Positions 24,409 through 36,000 of a DNA stretch of 64,000 bases are shown here, one piece after another; positions within the stretch are counted from its first letter, which is position 1; every line of letters starts with the position of its first letter. Source of the DNA: Pyxicephalus adspersus (lineage: Eukaryota; Chordata; Amphibia; Anura; Pyxicephalidae). The notes under the pieces are model-generated. The model searched no databases, was not told where the DNA came from, and saw only the letters and a program-made list of their open reading frames with translations. The translations under genes and the position numbers were made by a program. The stretch lies in the NCBI RefSeq assembly GCF_032062135.1, contig NC_092858.1, positions 128,903,929 to 128,967,928 on the forward strand, in the 5' to 3' direction.

Positions 24409-24955
24409 CCCTGTTTCCCCGATTATAAGGCACTGTCTTATATTTTTTGAAATGCCAAAATATGCCCTAGGTCTTATTTTCAGGGGATGTCTTAATTTTC
24501 CATGAAGAAGACTACAGTACACATTTATTGTTGAAAGTCACTCATGATCACTCATGTTCCATTGATTTTCCCCTTCTGATCACTCTATGCCATTGACTGT
24601 CCCCTTCTGATCACTCTATGCAATGATTGTCCCCTTCTGATCACTCTATGCCATTGATTGTCCCCTTCTGTTCACTTACCGGTAATTAAGTGTAGGGATC
24701 TCCGTTAGGGCAGGGATCAGCAGCGTGCTTCCTGGTTCAGAATCGCGGGGGCGCGTGTGCCAGCTTTTTACTTTCAGTTTGGCTCTGCACTGCAGCCAGG
24801 AGGAGACACGCGCTGCGGCCAGCATCAAGGAGACACACACAGGATCGGATATCGGGGGATGTCTTATTCACGGGTGAGTGTCTTATTTTAATTATTTTTT
24901 CAAAAATCGGGGGTAGCTTATTTAATGGGGTTGACTTAAAATCGGGGAAACACGG
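24409..24955. mobile_element. TA-flanked MITE with CCxTGTTTCCCCGATT termini
   Basis: The left end CCCTGTTTCCCCGATTATAAG and the right end AAATCGGGGAAACACGG are inverted copies, flanked by TA (24407-24408, 24956-24957). This is Tc1/mariner-like. Just inside the ends, TGTCTTAT and TAGCTTATT echo each other. The middle holds a 31-bp minisatellite (24550-24675) and a GC-rich stretch around 24710-24850. It is non-coding. A second copy starts at 63928 and runs off the window. Confidence 0.85.
24550..24675. repeat. minisatellite, about 31-bp unit, 4 copies
   Basis: The unit CCATTGATTGTCCCCTTCTG + ATCACTCTATG is repeated four times with few substitutions, and one unit is a base or so shorter. It lies inside the TA-flanked MITE. 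Confidence 0.9.
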
Positions 24956-24957
24956 TA

Positions 24958-26640
24958 GACATGTTTCCTTTTTCTAGCTTTGCAAAAGGTCATTTGAAGT
25001 TTGATACACTATACCTATTCCTTCTTCTGATTAGGTTACACTGATGACATTATCATGAACAGAGTTTGGAAACAGGAGCAGTTTCATGAATCCAATGAGC
25101 AATTGGCGAAAAGGTGATTTGGACAAAACAGCACCTGTAGAATGGCTTTAATAAGTAATAATAATAAATAAGTAATATGTAATTCACAAATAACTTGCCT
25201 CATGCTGTTAGAAGGATAAGTTTATCTAAGTATAGATCTCACTTTAATGAGCACCTAGCTAAACTGCCCCTAATCTGGGGGTGTTGCTCCCTAACCCTTC
25301 CGAAGTAACCTATTCTGTAAAAATGGATGTGTTACTAAAAGCACATGGTAACTTTCAGCCAGCGTTATTGATTATATTTATATATTACAAGAGGACAGGT
25401 ATGTTAATGTACTTGAAATGTATTTGAAAATTTGAAATGTATTTCAACTTTAGTTTTATTATTTTGTACTGCACCTGTGGTTATGGCCCCACATTTGTTG
25501 GTGCTTAAAAATGACTCATATTCTTCATAGAGTATGTAATATAAAAGGTGGTCTCATTACCACAATGACACAGCTAACAATAAAGGCATCTAGGAATGTC
25601 CAGCTAGACCCTAATTTCAAGTTTGTTGAAGTGATCTGGAATTGACTCAGTTTACCAACACAGTAAACTGTTATGAGCTTAATGAGGACAAGGCAAGGGA
25701 GAACAACTTGCCATATTTCATGTGATAATGCCAAGAAAACACCATAAGCAACACAGCTCATGTTGCAAAGTGGCTCATTTCTGACCTCCCAGCCATAAGT
25801 CAGAGCTAGCAATTTAATCAAATGCTTCTCTGCCACACAAGCGAAAATGAGAGGGGAGGGCAATCCAGAGGAACTAAATTTAGATCCTGCCAGCCTGAAA
25901 AGCAGAAGTCAATCAGCGTTCTCGATAGCAGCCTGCAAGGCACTGTCATGTTGTCATTGGTGTTTTATATAGCAGCTGGGAAATATTGGGCCCTCCTATA
26001 ATAACAACAATCCACACCCTGGGTGACCTTGCATTCAAATAGATTTACTGGCTTGTGATCAGAAGATGCAAGACTTCTGAAGCTGCCAGACAAAAGACTA
26101 ATCTAGGAATCTTTGTTTCTACCAAGGTGGGCCTGGTTTTCTACAAATCAATAATACAGAGCGAGAGTACCTTTCAGTCATGGTGATATCTGAGACCTTG
26201 TAGGACCTGCAATTCTGCAGCCTTGATATGATAGATAAATAAATCTCTCCCCTGATAGCAAGGTTTGGATGTGATGGCAGTTAAAAAGGGAAAAGGCTCA
26301 TAGCCAGCAGTGGGGAGAGCTAGGACAAGGAATACGCTGAATACCTAAGTGTATATCCAGGCTAAAACAGGTTTTTCGTCAGAAGAAGATATTTTTACCA
26401 GAAATATGAGAGTGAAAGGAAACAGATGTATTTTGCTTTTGATGAGTACCTATCAACACGCCACAAGCAATAAAATGTATCTTTGCTCTTTTAATATCAC
26501 AGGTGTGCTTAGGGATGTAAAGAATGTAGGTTACAATTTGTATAGCTATTGTTATATATAGCAATGCTCTATTTCTAATGTGTATCCATTGTAATCAACA
26601 TCCTGCCCGAGTACTTGACATAGCCCCATGCTATGCAGCG
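24958..26640. other. unique DNA, nothing recognised
   Basis: No element recognised. 25860-26130 is somewhat GC-richer but carries no specific signal. Confidence 0.35.
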
Positions 26641-26689
26641 TGAGCTTTGGCTGGCAGGTAAACACGGCAATCCTTGCTTCATTTGCATG

Positions 26690-26890
26690 TGCCAGGAAAG
26701 AATGAACTCCCACATGTCTGCATGGAAGTTACAACATCCCGGCACAGCCAATCAAGATGGCTGAAGGAGAAGATGAAGAAGAAAGAAAGATGATATGTGG
26801 ATAGGTGAATCGCGGGGCCTTAGTTCCGCTTTGAACCCACTCACATTTAAGAAGGGTTTAGGGGCTGGGTTTTACTTTTACTTTAGAACA
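26690..26890 (-). repeat. dispersed frog repeat, CTTTGAACCC/AGCCAATCAAGATGG family
   Basis: AGCCAATCAAGATGGCTGAAG and, downstream, AGTTCCGCTTTGAACCCACTC are recalled as parts of a common frog MITE. The first motif recurs as AGCCAATCAAGGTGGCCAAAG near 62838. Ends were not resolved. Confidence 0.4.
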
Positions 26891-28815
26891 GCAGAGGTAT
26901 TATTAATTTAAAAATGTGCAGCCTTACAGTTAATTATTTCATAATCGGTTTCTTTTCTCCTATTAGGTGTTGCAACTAATACATGTTCATCACAGCCTGT
27001 AGCACTACAGCAGATGAATGAATGATTGAATGAAAAAACAGAGAAACACTAGACTGCAAATACTAAATTCATAATTTCCATGACTGTCATGCTAATCCAA
27101 CAGCTTCAGCATAGAGTCAATAACTTGAAAAAAAGTATGCATAATATTGACTCTCCTTATATTTTGCACAATAAGGTCAGAAAAGCAGCATTTTGTGTTC
27201 AGCACAGGTTTGTCAAGAATTTCCTTTTTGACGTGTATTAAATGTGTTTCCTAATTTGCCTATAACAATACATACAAACCTGAATGGCAATGTGAAGATT
27301 TTCATTGTGAACAGTCATTTTATTCTATAAACACAAAGAAAATGAAACAAGGATATACATGGATGACATCCACAGTGAACTGAAAGAAAACAAAAGATGT
27401 TCATTTGCATTCTAGTGCTGATAACTATCTAGGCAACAGGAAATAATGTATACTCCTATTATGGATCCCAGTTATTATATCTGAACATTGGTAATAGAAA
27501 TGCAAATATTGCAGTATCATATAGGCTTCAACAAGGAAAATCTGAAGGTACATGAGCCACTTGGCCAAGCTTATCTGTCCAATATGGAACTGAGATGAGG
27601 CTTCAAATCACAATTCCATTCTAAAATACTTTACTCTTGGTGAAGCTTCATAGTATGTACTGTATCTATGTACAAGCCATGGTGTTACTACATATTTCTG
27701 TACAGGGTTTTTGTCAAACCAAATAATGACAATAAAATGATTGAAACAGTGTTTTTATTATTCTGATAATGTCAATTTTATCCTATCTAAACCCAAGAAT
27801 AAAATTTGGATACATGTCAGAGTACAAGTACATAGCATTGGTGTTTGCATCATTGTTCTCTTTTCAAACACACTTCCTGTTCTGAGGGTAATGCCTACTT
27901 ACAGTACTGTATCATGAAGAACAGCTCACGTAAGCAAGGATGTTTTTAGATAAATTGGAGCCCCGGGCATTATTCAAATCGTAGCCCTTTAGTTTTAATA
28001 CAAAAGACCTTCTGACAAGACCCACACCACAGGAAACAGAATAGGATTTTGTGAATTTTACCTTTTTTTTTTGAATCACAGACTATTTGAAAAACAGACC
28101 ATTTGCAAGAGTTGATTTCAAATTTGGGAAAAATGGGAGAAGCTCCCAGGGTCCCTGGGCAATTGCCTAGTTTGTGGACCCCAAATGCTGAATAGGAGGG
28201 CATATAGTATATCAATTAATTGGGTTGACTTGATAAACGGGGTGGTGGTGGGGTGCAGCAGGAAACGCATTGTGTGCAGAGAAAAGGAAGAGCTTATATG
28301 GAGGTGTATGCAGCCAAAGGGGAAGTGCTTGGACTGTGAAGGAGAAAGACAGGGACTTGATTATTAAAGCGCTGGAAAGGATGCTTCTGGAATGCTAAAT
28401 AGTTAAAATAAAGAGCTCCTGTGTTGTCACCCTGTCACGCCAGCTTCTGATGCAGACTACTTATGGAAACATACATTACACAGGCACGGTACACTGTTGT
28501 CACTAAGAAAAAAATGCATTAGGAAATGCCATGTGGAATTGCTGTGAGGAGTGAAGGAAGAGGCTTCAAAGTGGCATCAGTATTATGGTATTATTTGATA
28601 TTATTTTCCCGCAACCAAGCTGTAGCCTCAGAAATGTTGTTTTGTTTACCAACACTTTTTTTTTTTTAAGAAGATTGAAAGGCATGAAAAGTAACAATAT
28701 TTTTATTATTCATATTTTATTTGATCATAAGTGGGCATAGTTTGAACTGGGAAGTTCACATTCTAATAATGCATAATGAACTGTGAATAATTAAAAGGAA
28801 GTTCACCCACATGCA
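26891..28815. other. mostly unique DNA, nothing firmly recognised
   Basis: GGAGCCCCGGGCA at 27957 and CAGGGTCCCTGGGCAATTG at 28147 may be ends of an old repeat, but they could not be paired. No genes. Confidence 0.35.
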
Positions 28816-28816
28816 T

Positions 28817-28920
28817 ATATAATTATTATTAATAATATTAATATTTTATTAATAATAATAATAATAAATAGTATTTATATAGTGCCAACATATTACTCAG
28901 CGCTGTACATTAAATTCACA
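28817..28920 (-). repeat. L2/CR1-type LINE 3' tail, 5'-truncated
   Basis: A TAATAATAA run followed by TTTATATAGTGCCAACATAT and CAGCGCTGTACATTAA is the reverse complement of the tail at 17708-17855 (TAATATGTTGGCGCTATATAAA). Confidence 0.8.
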
Positions 28921-29499
28921 GGTTTCCTCTAAGGCTAGTGGTGACAAGGTTTTTGCATGTGAATTTCCATACTCTCCAACTTGCAATGGGTTGTTAGGAT
29001 GCCTTTTACGGTTATTCTGTTATTCAATCCTACAAAACTAAGTTTGCAGAAGTAAAATTCCAATGTGTAAAATACTTTTTGAAGGTTTTTCTGGCATGTC
29101 ACCAAACTCTGGTGTGATTACTCTGCACTGTACTATGGCACAGAATCTCCTGTAACCAACATCTTAAAGATGCAGCCAGATTGAGCACACCAGTACTGCA
29201 ATTCAAATGGACCACACCAGGTTTGCTTTCATGCTCAGTGTGGTCAGAATGCATGAGGGACACAATAGGAAGTTGCACTATCACCCAGGATTTAAGGTAA
29301 TAGGGACAACAAGAAACATAAAGTCAAATATAAGACGATAAGGAAACTTTTTAGTCTAACATACACTTTAATCTTTGTAAGCCCTCCTATATACCTTCAC
29401 AACAAATAGGAGCATAGGAAAGCATAAGATGGGGAAAACAGAGAAATTTGTTTGTGTACCCAAGGTAATTTGTCCTCATGTGCAAAACTCAACAGCCAC
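28921..29499. other. unique DNA, nothing recognised
   Basis: No element recognised. Confidence 0.4.
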
Positions 29500-30260
29500 A
29501 CTTATAATAGTTGATTAATTTCAAGAAACTAGTCAACATAATGGCATATCAACGACACAACAACATTTAATAAATGCATCCAGCCATTCTGGCTCCATAT
29601 GCAAAGATTTAATGCTATTGTTTCTTAAAGTAGAGTCAGGCAGAGCACTTGTTACCTTGCCTCATTTATTGAACAATCTATGGAGGAAATCAAACCATCT
29701 AAAATGCTAGTGGCAGCAAATTCTTCATTGCTTTTGGGATGCATCAATACATCTTGATAATTTCACATGAGCAGCTGTAATTTAACATTCTATGCAACGT
29801 GACTGACTACTAGTCGTGGCTTACTTCCCAAGAATGCATACGCGAAAATATTTGCACAGTAAATTAGAACGCCATCATAGACACAAAGCATTTAATCTTT
29901 GTAACATGTTAGAGCGTATTAGACGTACTCATTTTAGGGCACTGCAGTGTGCAACATCCCAACCAAGTAAAAGTATTTGTTTAACAACCAAGATGAAAAT
30001 GGTAAGCAGCGTGTATATCAGTTGTTCTTGTTGGAGAGGCTACACAATGTTTACAAGCATATCTGAATTGATCTGCATTGTATCTAATAGTTTTATTAAA
30101 GCCAATGTGGGTGTGACTGAGTATGCACTGGTGTAACACTGTTTTACCAGTACTAGCAAAAATCTTAGCATAATTATGGTAACAATGGCCCATAGTCACA
30201 GCCCCAATCTTAGGTCTCAGCTTCAGCAGGCTCAGTCTGACCATGGGGCTGTTTCAGTTT
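29500..30260. promoter_or_regulatory. candidate conserved non-coding element cluster
   Basis: A long repeat-free stretch with many A/T homeodomain cores (GTTGATTAATTTC, CAGCTGTAATTTAAC), an octamer-like CATATGCAAAG, a CCAGCCATTCTGG palindrome, and CAATGGCCCATAG. Both strands carry short open frames (29816-30136, 29981-30244) with no recognisable domain. Inferred from texture. It could also be ordinary intronic DNA. Confidence 0.3.
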
Positions 30261-30456
30261 ACATAGCTAGTGAATTGGAAAGAGTTCGGCAGGATGAAGT
30301 GTTCATTAGGGCTGCTTAGCTACTTTGATGTCACTGACTATGGCTTGGCCGAGAGCCTGGGAGAGATTCTCAAGGGACCTGCTTTACAAATGCACTTTAA
30401 AAAAGACGCCAATATGTTTCTTATGAACCTCCTAGAAAATATGATAATATTAACAA

Positions 30457-30457
30457 G

Positions 30458-30500
<43 letters not shown>
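30457..30500. repeat. GT/TA microsatellite
   Basis: GTGTGTGTG followed by an uninterrupted TA run. The Tc1-like element begins immediately after, as if inserted into the TA repeat. Confidence 0.95.
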
Positions 30501-30505
<5 letters not shown>

Positions 30506-30796
30506 TTAAATCCATAAATATTTGGATAGAGACAACTTATTTCTCATTTTGGTTCTGTACATTACAACAAATTATTTTAAATGAAACAACTCAGATGCAG
30601 TGGGTTGAACAAAAACATTGCATAACAATGGAACTAAAGCCTTTTTTACACAATCACCTCATTTCAGGGGCTCAAAAGTAATTGGACAATTTTAAAAGCT
30701 GAAAAAAAAAGGTAATTTCCAATACTTGGTTGAAAACCCTTTGCTGGCAATGACAGCCTGTAGTCTTGAACTCATAGACATCACCAGATGCTGGAT
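30501..30796. mobile_element. Tc1-type transposon remnant, one end
   Basis: CACAGTTAAATCCATAAATA followed by TTTGGATAGAGACAA is a familiar Tc1-like terminal repeat of fish and frogs. GGGGCTCAAAAGTAATTGGA and the block ending GACATCACCAGATGCTGG are further recalled landmarks of that element. The copy is internally deleted and stops before the opposite terminus. Confidence 0.72.
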
Positions 30797-31709
30797 TTAT
30801 AATCATAATGTTTTTTATGCTTATAAAATCATTCTAAATGATACATATATATGAGAATGGCAACAGATGCTGATATTTTAGAACTAAGTTGCACACAAAT
30901 GTACCTGGAGGCGGCAAACTGGACATAATTTGCACACAAAGAAATCCAAGTTTGACTTTAAAATTGAGAATGAAAAAAGAAACTAGAAATTGTAACCTCA
31001 TCTTAACATTGGGTAACTAACTAACTTAGGCTTAGTTCAAATAAAAAAAACTTCTACTTTAAAACTTGCACAGACAGTGAGGTTGTCAGAAAATTTACTA
31101 TTGATTTAAAAGGAAAATCATACAATTATCTCACTATTGTAGATGAGCAGTAAGGCAGCAGAAATTAGCAACCCAGGAGATGGATGAAAGAATGGAGATA
31201 ACAAGGCAATCATGATATTATTTACCAGTTTGATTCACACATTTTCTAATTGAATTAATTGTCCAAAAAATGTACAAGTTTGGGTGAATTTTGAGTGAAA
31301 ACATATATAAATAGACCTGTTGACATTTTAACCAAGTTAAAGGTAATGTAAGGTGATTTTTTTATTCTAATTAGTGTAGGTCTATGACTATGGACAAAAA
31401 ATATGTATTTTTTGTAAGAAAGTTATGAAATAATGAAGATAAAAGTCACCAGATACATTTCCCCTTAAAGATGACCCTAACCATTTTTTTTTTGTTAGTG
31501 TTATATTATTTGTCTTTTATTTATTAGTAATCTTTTATCTATCCAGCATGTAAACCTTTCTTCATGTTTCCCTGTCTTCCTAACTGTTGTAAAAAGCCTG
31601 TTGTGTACAGATCACAGATATACAGGCATAAATTAACACATGCACAAGTGAGAGAAATTACTTACCTCCTATTGAAAGACCAACATTTTTGAGGTGGTTT
31701 TACTTTAGC
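30797..31709. other. unique AT-rich DNA, nothing recognised
   Basis: No element recognised. Confidence 0.4.
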
Positions 31710-31711
31710 TA

Positions 31712-31893
31712 AATCATTAGGCCCAATTAGACTGCAGAAGAAGACTGTCTTGGGAAAACCATGCATGAGTGATCCTGTATAGTTGGCATCTGATATTAGT
31801 TAATAAAAGTTTTCAATCCTTGACCAGGTCCCATTACAAGTTTTCTGTATCACCCAGGTTTTTCCATGGTAATCTATCAATCAGGCCCATAGT
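31712..31893. mobile_element. diverged palindromic MITE, TGGGCC family (copy 1)
   Basis: TAGGCCCAATTAGA at the left and TCAATCAGGCCCATA at the right are degenerate versions of the termini at 53686 and 53911. The interior AATCCTTGACCAGGTCCCATT...GTATCACCCAGGTTTTT follows the interior of that copy. Confidence 0.6.
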
Positions 31894-31916
31894 AATCTGG
31901 GAGTCTTTACATACAA

Positions 31917-31948
31917 AACACACACATACACACATTATATACATACAC

Positions 31949-31994
<46 letters not shown>

Positions 31995-32050
31995 GTGTAT
32001 GTATATATACATCAATATATATATATATATATATATATTGATGTATACAG
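31917..32050. repeat. CA/TA microsatellite with inverted ATACATCAATATAT flanks
   Basis: Short CACACATA repeats followed by two long TA runs. ATACATCAATATAT and ATATATTGATGTAT flank the second run, so it folds into a hairpin. Confidence 0.9.
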
Positions 32051-34575
32051 TGAATAGCAGATGTAAACATAGAAACCTGTAAAAGAGAAAAATAAAATAC
32101 CCATTATAATTTCCCCTAAAAATTAGTTTGAACCCTCAGAGGCCCATATTTATTACTGTATAAGCAACCTGGCTACAATAAAATAATAATGATGGTTCAA
32201 CTGAGTTTTAGGTAGAACCCTAAAGGTAGAACCCTGCAGTGTGTTTAGCCACATGGAACTGCAGCAGCTTTCCTACCGGTATTTGTTCTTTAGAAACCCA
32301 AAATTTTGACAAGCATTAGGAAATACTTTTTATTTTTTAGTTCTCAGTAAAGCAGAAAAGTTTTTATTTTTGCCAGTGTCATTTTTGGGGAGATTTTGTC
32401 CAATCTTCTGTCCCAGAAAGCAATGGCACATCTGACCAATTATAGAACTCTCCTTCCTAATTGTATCCAAACTCAAACTAATGGTTGGAAGAAGTCTGTT
32501 TAAGGGGGGCCTGTGACCTGTTTCAAGACCATTCACAAATAAGTTGAAAATATTGTAATATAAATGAAAGTTAAATAAGTTAAGTTTTTAAAAATAGATG
32601 ATATTCTACAGAAGACTCGTCATTGTGAAAGTTTGAGATGTTTTAATAATTATTTCAAAGAACGGTACCATTAATTGTTTACAAAGTTTCTTGTCAAGCC
32701 TTTAAAATTCCCCCTTTTTTATGTTTTTTTTTTTATGGGTTTTTTTTAAATGTCGGGGATTTGATTTATGTGACTCACATTATTGGCACCAACAATTTTA
32801 GTATCTTTGCATGATTCCCTTTTGTCATTCAGAGACAAAACAATTTGAGTAAAAATTTTATGTGCAATAAAAATCACTCTAGGGCCGCTTATGGCCTATC
32901 AATCTGCAATATTTCATGTCACAGCTGTAGCAAATACCCTGTGGATCTAGACTCTAGCAGACCTACAAGTCCTTGGAGCTCAAACACAATGGGAGACATG
33001 TTTCTTTGTGATTCTGATCATCTCTTACCTGGCTCAAGTGCTGATCCATATGCTCTAAGCTGTGCAAATGGATCATTTAGAGAAAAAAATGTAATAAAAA
33101 ATGGACTCAACATCATATAGTTTTTACCATCAGAAAGTTAAAGGGCTTGCATACCTCTTGCATAAATATATCGCAAAATCCCAATGTGATGAATTCCATC
33201 CAATGTCTTATGGTAATTCCAATAACTAATCTATAAGAACTGTAAATTAGCCCCTTTCACCACTCATATAGGTGAAAGAACAACAGAACCCTAACTCAAT
33301 ACCCTAATAATTCTTACCATTTACAGTATTCTGTAAAAAAATACTCTGCACTGAAAGGAAAACTAAAGATAAACAGGCTGAATATATTCTGATCCTAGTG
33401 TAGCTCAATATTTTGCCCTCATGGTGACAGTCCAATGTACCTCTGCAGCCTCCAACTTTTTCTCCCACAATAAATATTTGTGGGTAAAGTGTTACAACAG
33501 GCAGTGACACCTATCCTTGCTAGCAATGTTAGCATTTACTCCACCACCACCACTTTCATATGTTGCCTACACAAGGAGGATCAGCTCCCCTGTTACAAAC
33601 TCCCCTGTAAAGCAATACCATGTAATACCTGCATTAATGAGTCATAGCTAAAACAGAAATCCTAAAAGTAGCAAAACACTAGTGGTACTTTACCAAAGGT
33701 CCTTTACAATATATCTTAAGAAAATGAAAAATATCCTGCCATACTAGGCCTACACAAGTAATCCCTAAGATGAATTTTAAAATAAAATCTTGGCTGCCTG
33801 GCTCTTGCAGTTCACAGAATGCCCTACCTGTGCCAGTAAATCCTGACTTCCACGCTGTGCAGCAGCTGACGCGATTTGCTTCGTAAAAACAAATCTCCTT
33901 CAGCGGATTTCAGGGACAAAAATTAGAGGGCTGCTCAGCTTAAACTGGCTTACATGCTCCATTCGCATTGTCAACATAATATTGTGGCTGGTGCTAAAAT
34001 CAACAGATTGCTAAGTGATTATGCATTCACAGAGCTTTCTTGTTGTTTCTCAGTTTTTTTTCTTTTTGGGCATAGGCACTTATCAAAAAAGCGTATGAAA
34101 ACCACACAGGAAAACCACCCAGGTATTATTAACTATTTGTTGGCCCTGTTTTCTCAGCAATAGTCATTTTTTCTGAGTGTTAAAAGAAAGAAAAAGTCCA
34201 AATTTCCTACAGCTAACTTGTGGTGCATGAAAGGACCCATGCTTTGTGCCTGTAAGGGTCCTGAATCCTAAACCCAGGCTTTGTACCATGCTTAAATTAA
34301 ACTAAAGCAATGTCCTATTTCAGAAGCTTTGCTTTTAGTATAGGCTCTGGCATTTGACAATTGATTGACAGTGAACAGGGCTAAACTGAAGATGAGAATG
34401 AGGCTTAAGGCAGGATTCAAACCATTATGTTGCACTGTGGTTCCATTATTATGAATACAACTTTAACCCATCCTCTAAAAGGCATCTGTGTTGCAGCCAA
34501 CTGCAATGCATAGATACAAATTACTGGTGTTCTAATGCTCTACACCAGAAAAAATGTGCAGGCAAGTTTCCCTGC
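32051..34575. other. mostly unique DNA, nothing firmly recognised
   Basis: About 2.5 kb without recognised repeats or coding signal. The segments 32870-33110 and 33800-33960 are GC-richer and could be weakly conserved, but there is no specific evidence. Confidence 0.35.
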
Positions 34576-35027
34576 TGTTAGGGATAAATGCCCTGGCAGG
34601 TTGCATTGGATTACCCAGGACATGCAGTCTTTGTGGTGTAATGCCAAGTCTTTGCTAGAGGACTCCGCAGGGGATGAGTTGCTGGTAATCCTAGTGCTCA
34701 CCAGGCATAAGCAGGTTTTGGTGTAGGTACAGCCAGATATTTCGGGGCAAGTTGGGTCTCAGTAGAAGGTTGAGCTATGGTCAATGTCTGAAAAGTTGGC
34801 CAAGATGTAACGCTGGGTAAAGCAGCGAGTAGCATGCCAGGGATTCAGTAACCTGCGCCTGGAACTAGAGAGACTTAAAAAGGATTACCAGCCAATAGTA
34901 GGGCAGGATCCAACTAATCTCTTCATTGGCTGCAGTACATACTCTCTAATCCCCTCCAGCTGTGCAGAGAGTGCTGGGGATGCAGAGATGAACAGAGTGC
35001 ATAGGACTAAAGGGAGGCTGCTAAACA
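34576..35027 (-). repeat. decayed LTR-like repeat, family A (copy 2)
   Basis: It begins TGTTAGGG and shares CCCTGGCAGGT, CCTGGAACTAGAGAGACTTA, TTCATTGGCTGCAG and ACTAAAGGGAGG with copy 1 at 312-1010. It lacks the nested MITE of copy 1 and so shows the pre-insertion state. The inferred end is CTAAACA. No target duplication was found. Confidence 0.5.
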
Positions 35028-35520
35028 TAGGAGCACAACTATTTACTTAAACATGGCTGCTTAGGCAACAGCTGAAGCTCATCAAATATGGTATTCAGAA
35101 TGATCAAAATATGGGACTTTCATGGCAGTTGAATACTATAAAATGAATACATTTTATTTTCAACATTTTAAAAGGAGTTTATACATGCCTCTCCCCATAT
35201 AACAATTCAGGGGAAGTTAGATAACATCATAACATTGATAGGCTGAATACATTGTACACCTTACATATGTAGGGATCATCCAACGGCTGAAAAAAGCCGC
35301 AGCCACTGCACAATCAAAACAGACAAAATATATATTTGTTACTGTTAGTGTCTTTATTAACAGGTGACACGTGCCAGGCCCCTGCCATCATATGGGAATA
35401 AAGTCCTTTGACAAATCAAGAGAACATCACTGCTGCTCCTCTCTCCTCCTGAGTTTGGATTAGAACTAAAAATGCCGGTACTCATGACATCAACACAATC
35501 CTGATCCCAGTACTATTACC
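35028..35520. other. unique DNA, nothing recognised
   Basis: No element recognised. Confidence 0.35.
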
Positions 35521-36000
35521 AGCACTAGTCAAAATATACTCCCTGTGGATGACTTGTGCAAACAGTACCATACATCAGCGATATTATTTCATCTTCCTCA
35601 ACAGTGGTTAATTAGATTGCTGTTATTCCCAGTTAATTATACTGTAACGAAGCATATTTGTCTGTTCTATACCCCTGAGGAAGCCCTCATAGGTGAAACA
35701 CGTTGGGTAACGAGATGTTTTACCGGCCATTTATACTATACGCTATTATTGTTACCTAGAATAGGTAATCTATGTTTAGTCCAGCAGCATCCATTCCATG
35801 ATTATACAATGGGCGATGGATACACACATGTTTTGATGTATCTTTTTGAATTAAAACACTTGAAAAGCAGCCTTGAAGCCCCTCTTTCCTTTCCTAATAC
35901 TTAAATGATATACTCATAGGGGTGGCTATACACTTAATATTGCAAACTGAGAGAGTGGGAAGGCAAACTCTTTTATACCTTTTATATAAAGTAAAAAAAA
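35521..36000. repeat. dispersed repeat with inverted TGAGGAAGCC...GTGAAACACG core
   Basis: The core CCTGAGGAAGCCCTCATAGG then TGAAACACGTTGGG at 35674-35708 is the reverse complement of the GTTTCG...CTTCTTCAGG type seen near 6868 and 21161. Open frame 35545-35904 spans it but has no recognised domain. Boundaries are uncertain. Confidence 0.4.

Noticed and set aside
31834..32070. Tyr/Ile-rich open frame
   Set aside because: Translation of TA and CA microsatellites.
35545..35904. 119-codon open frame
   Set aside because: It spans a dispersed repeat core and shows no domain.
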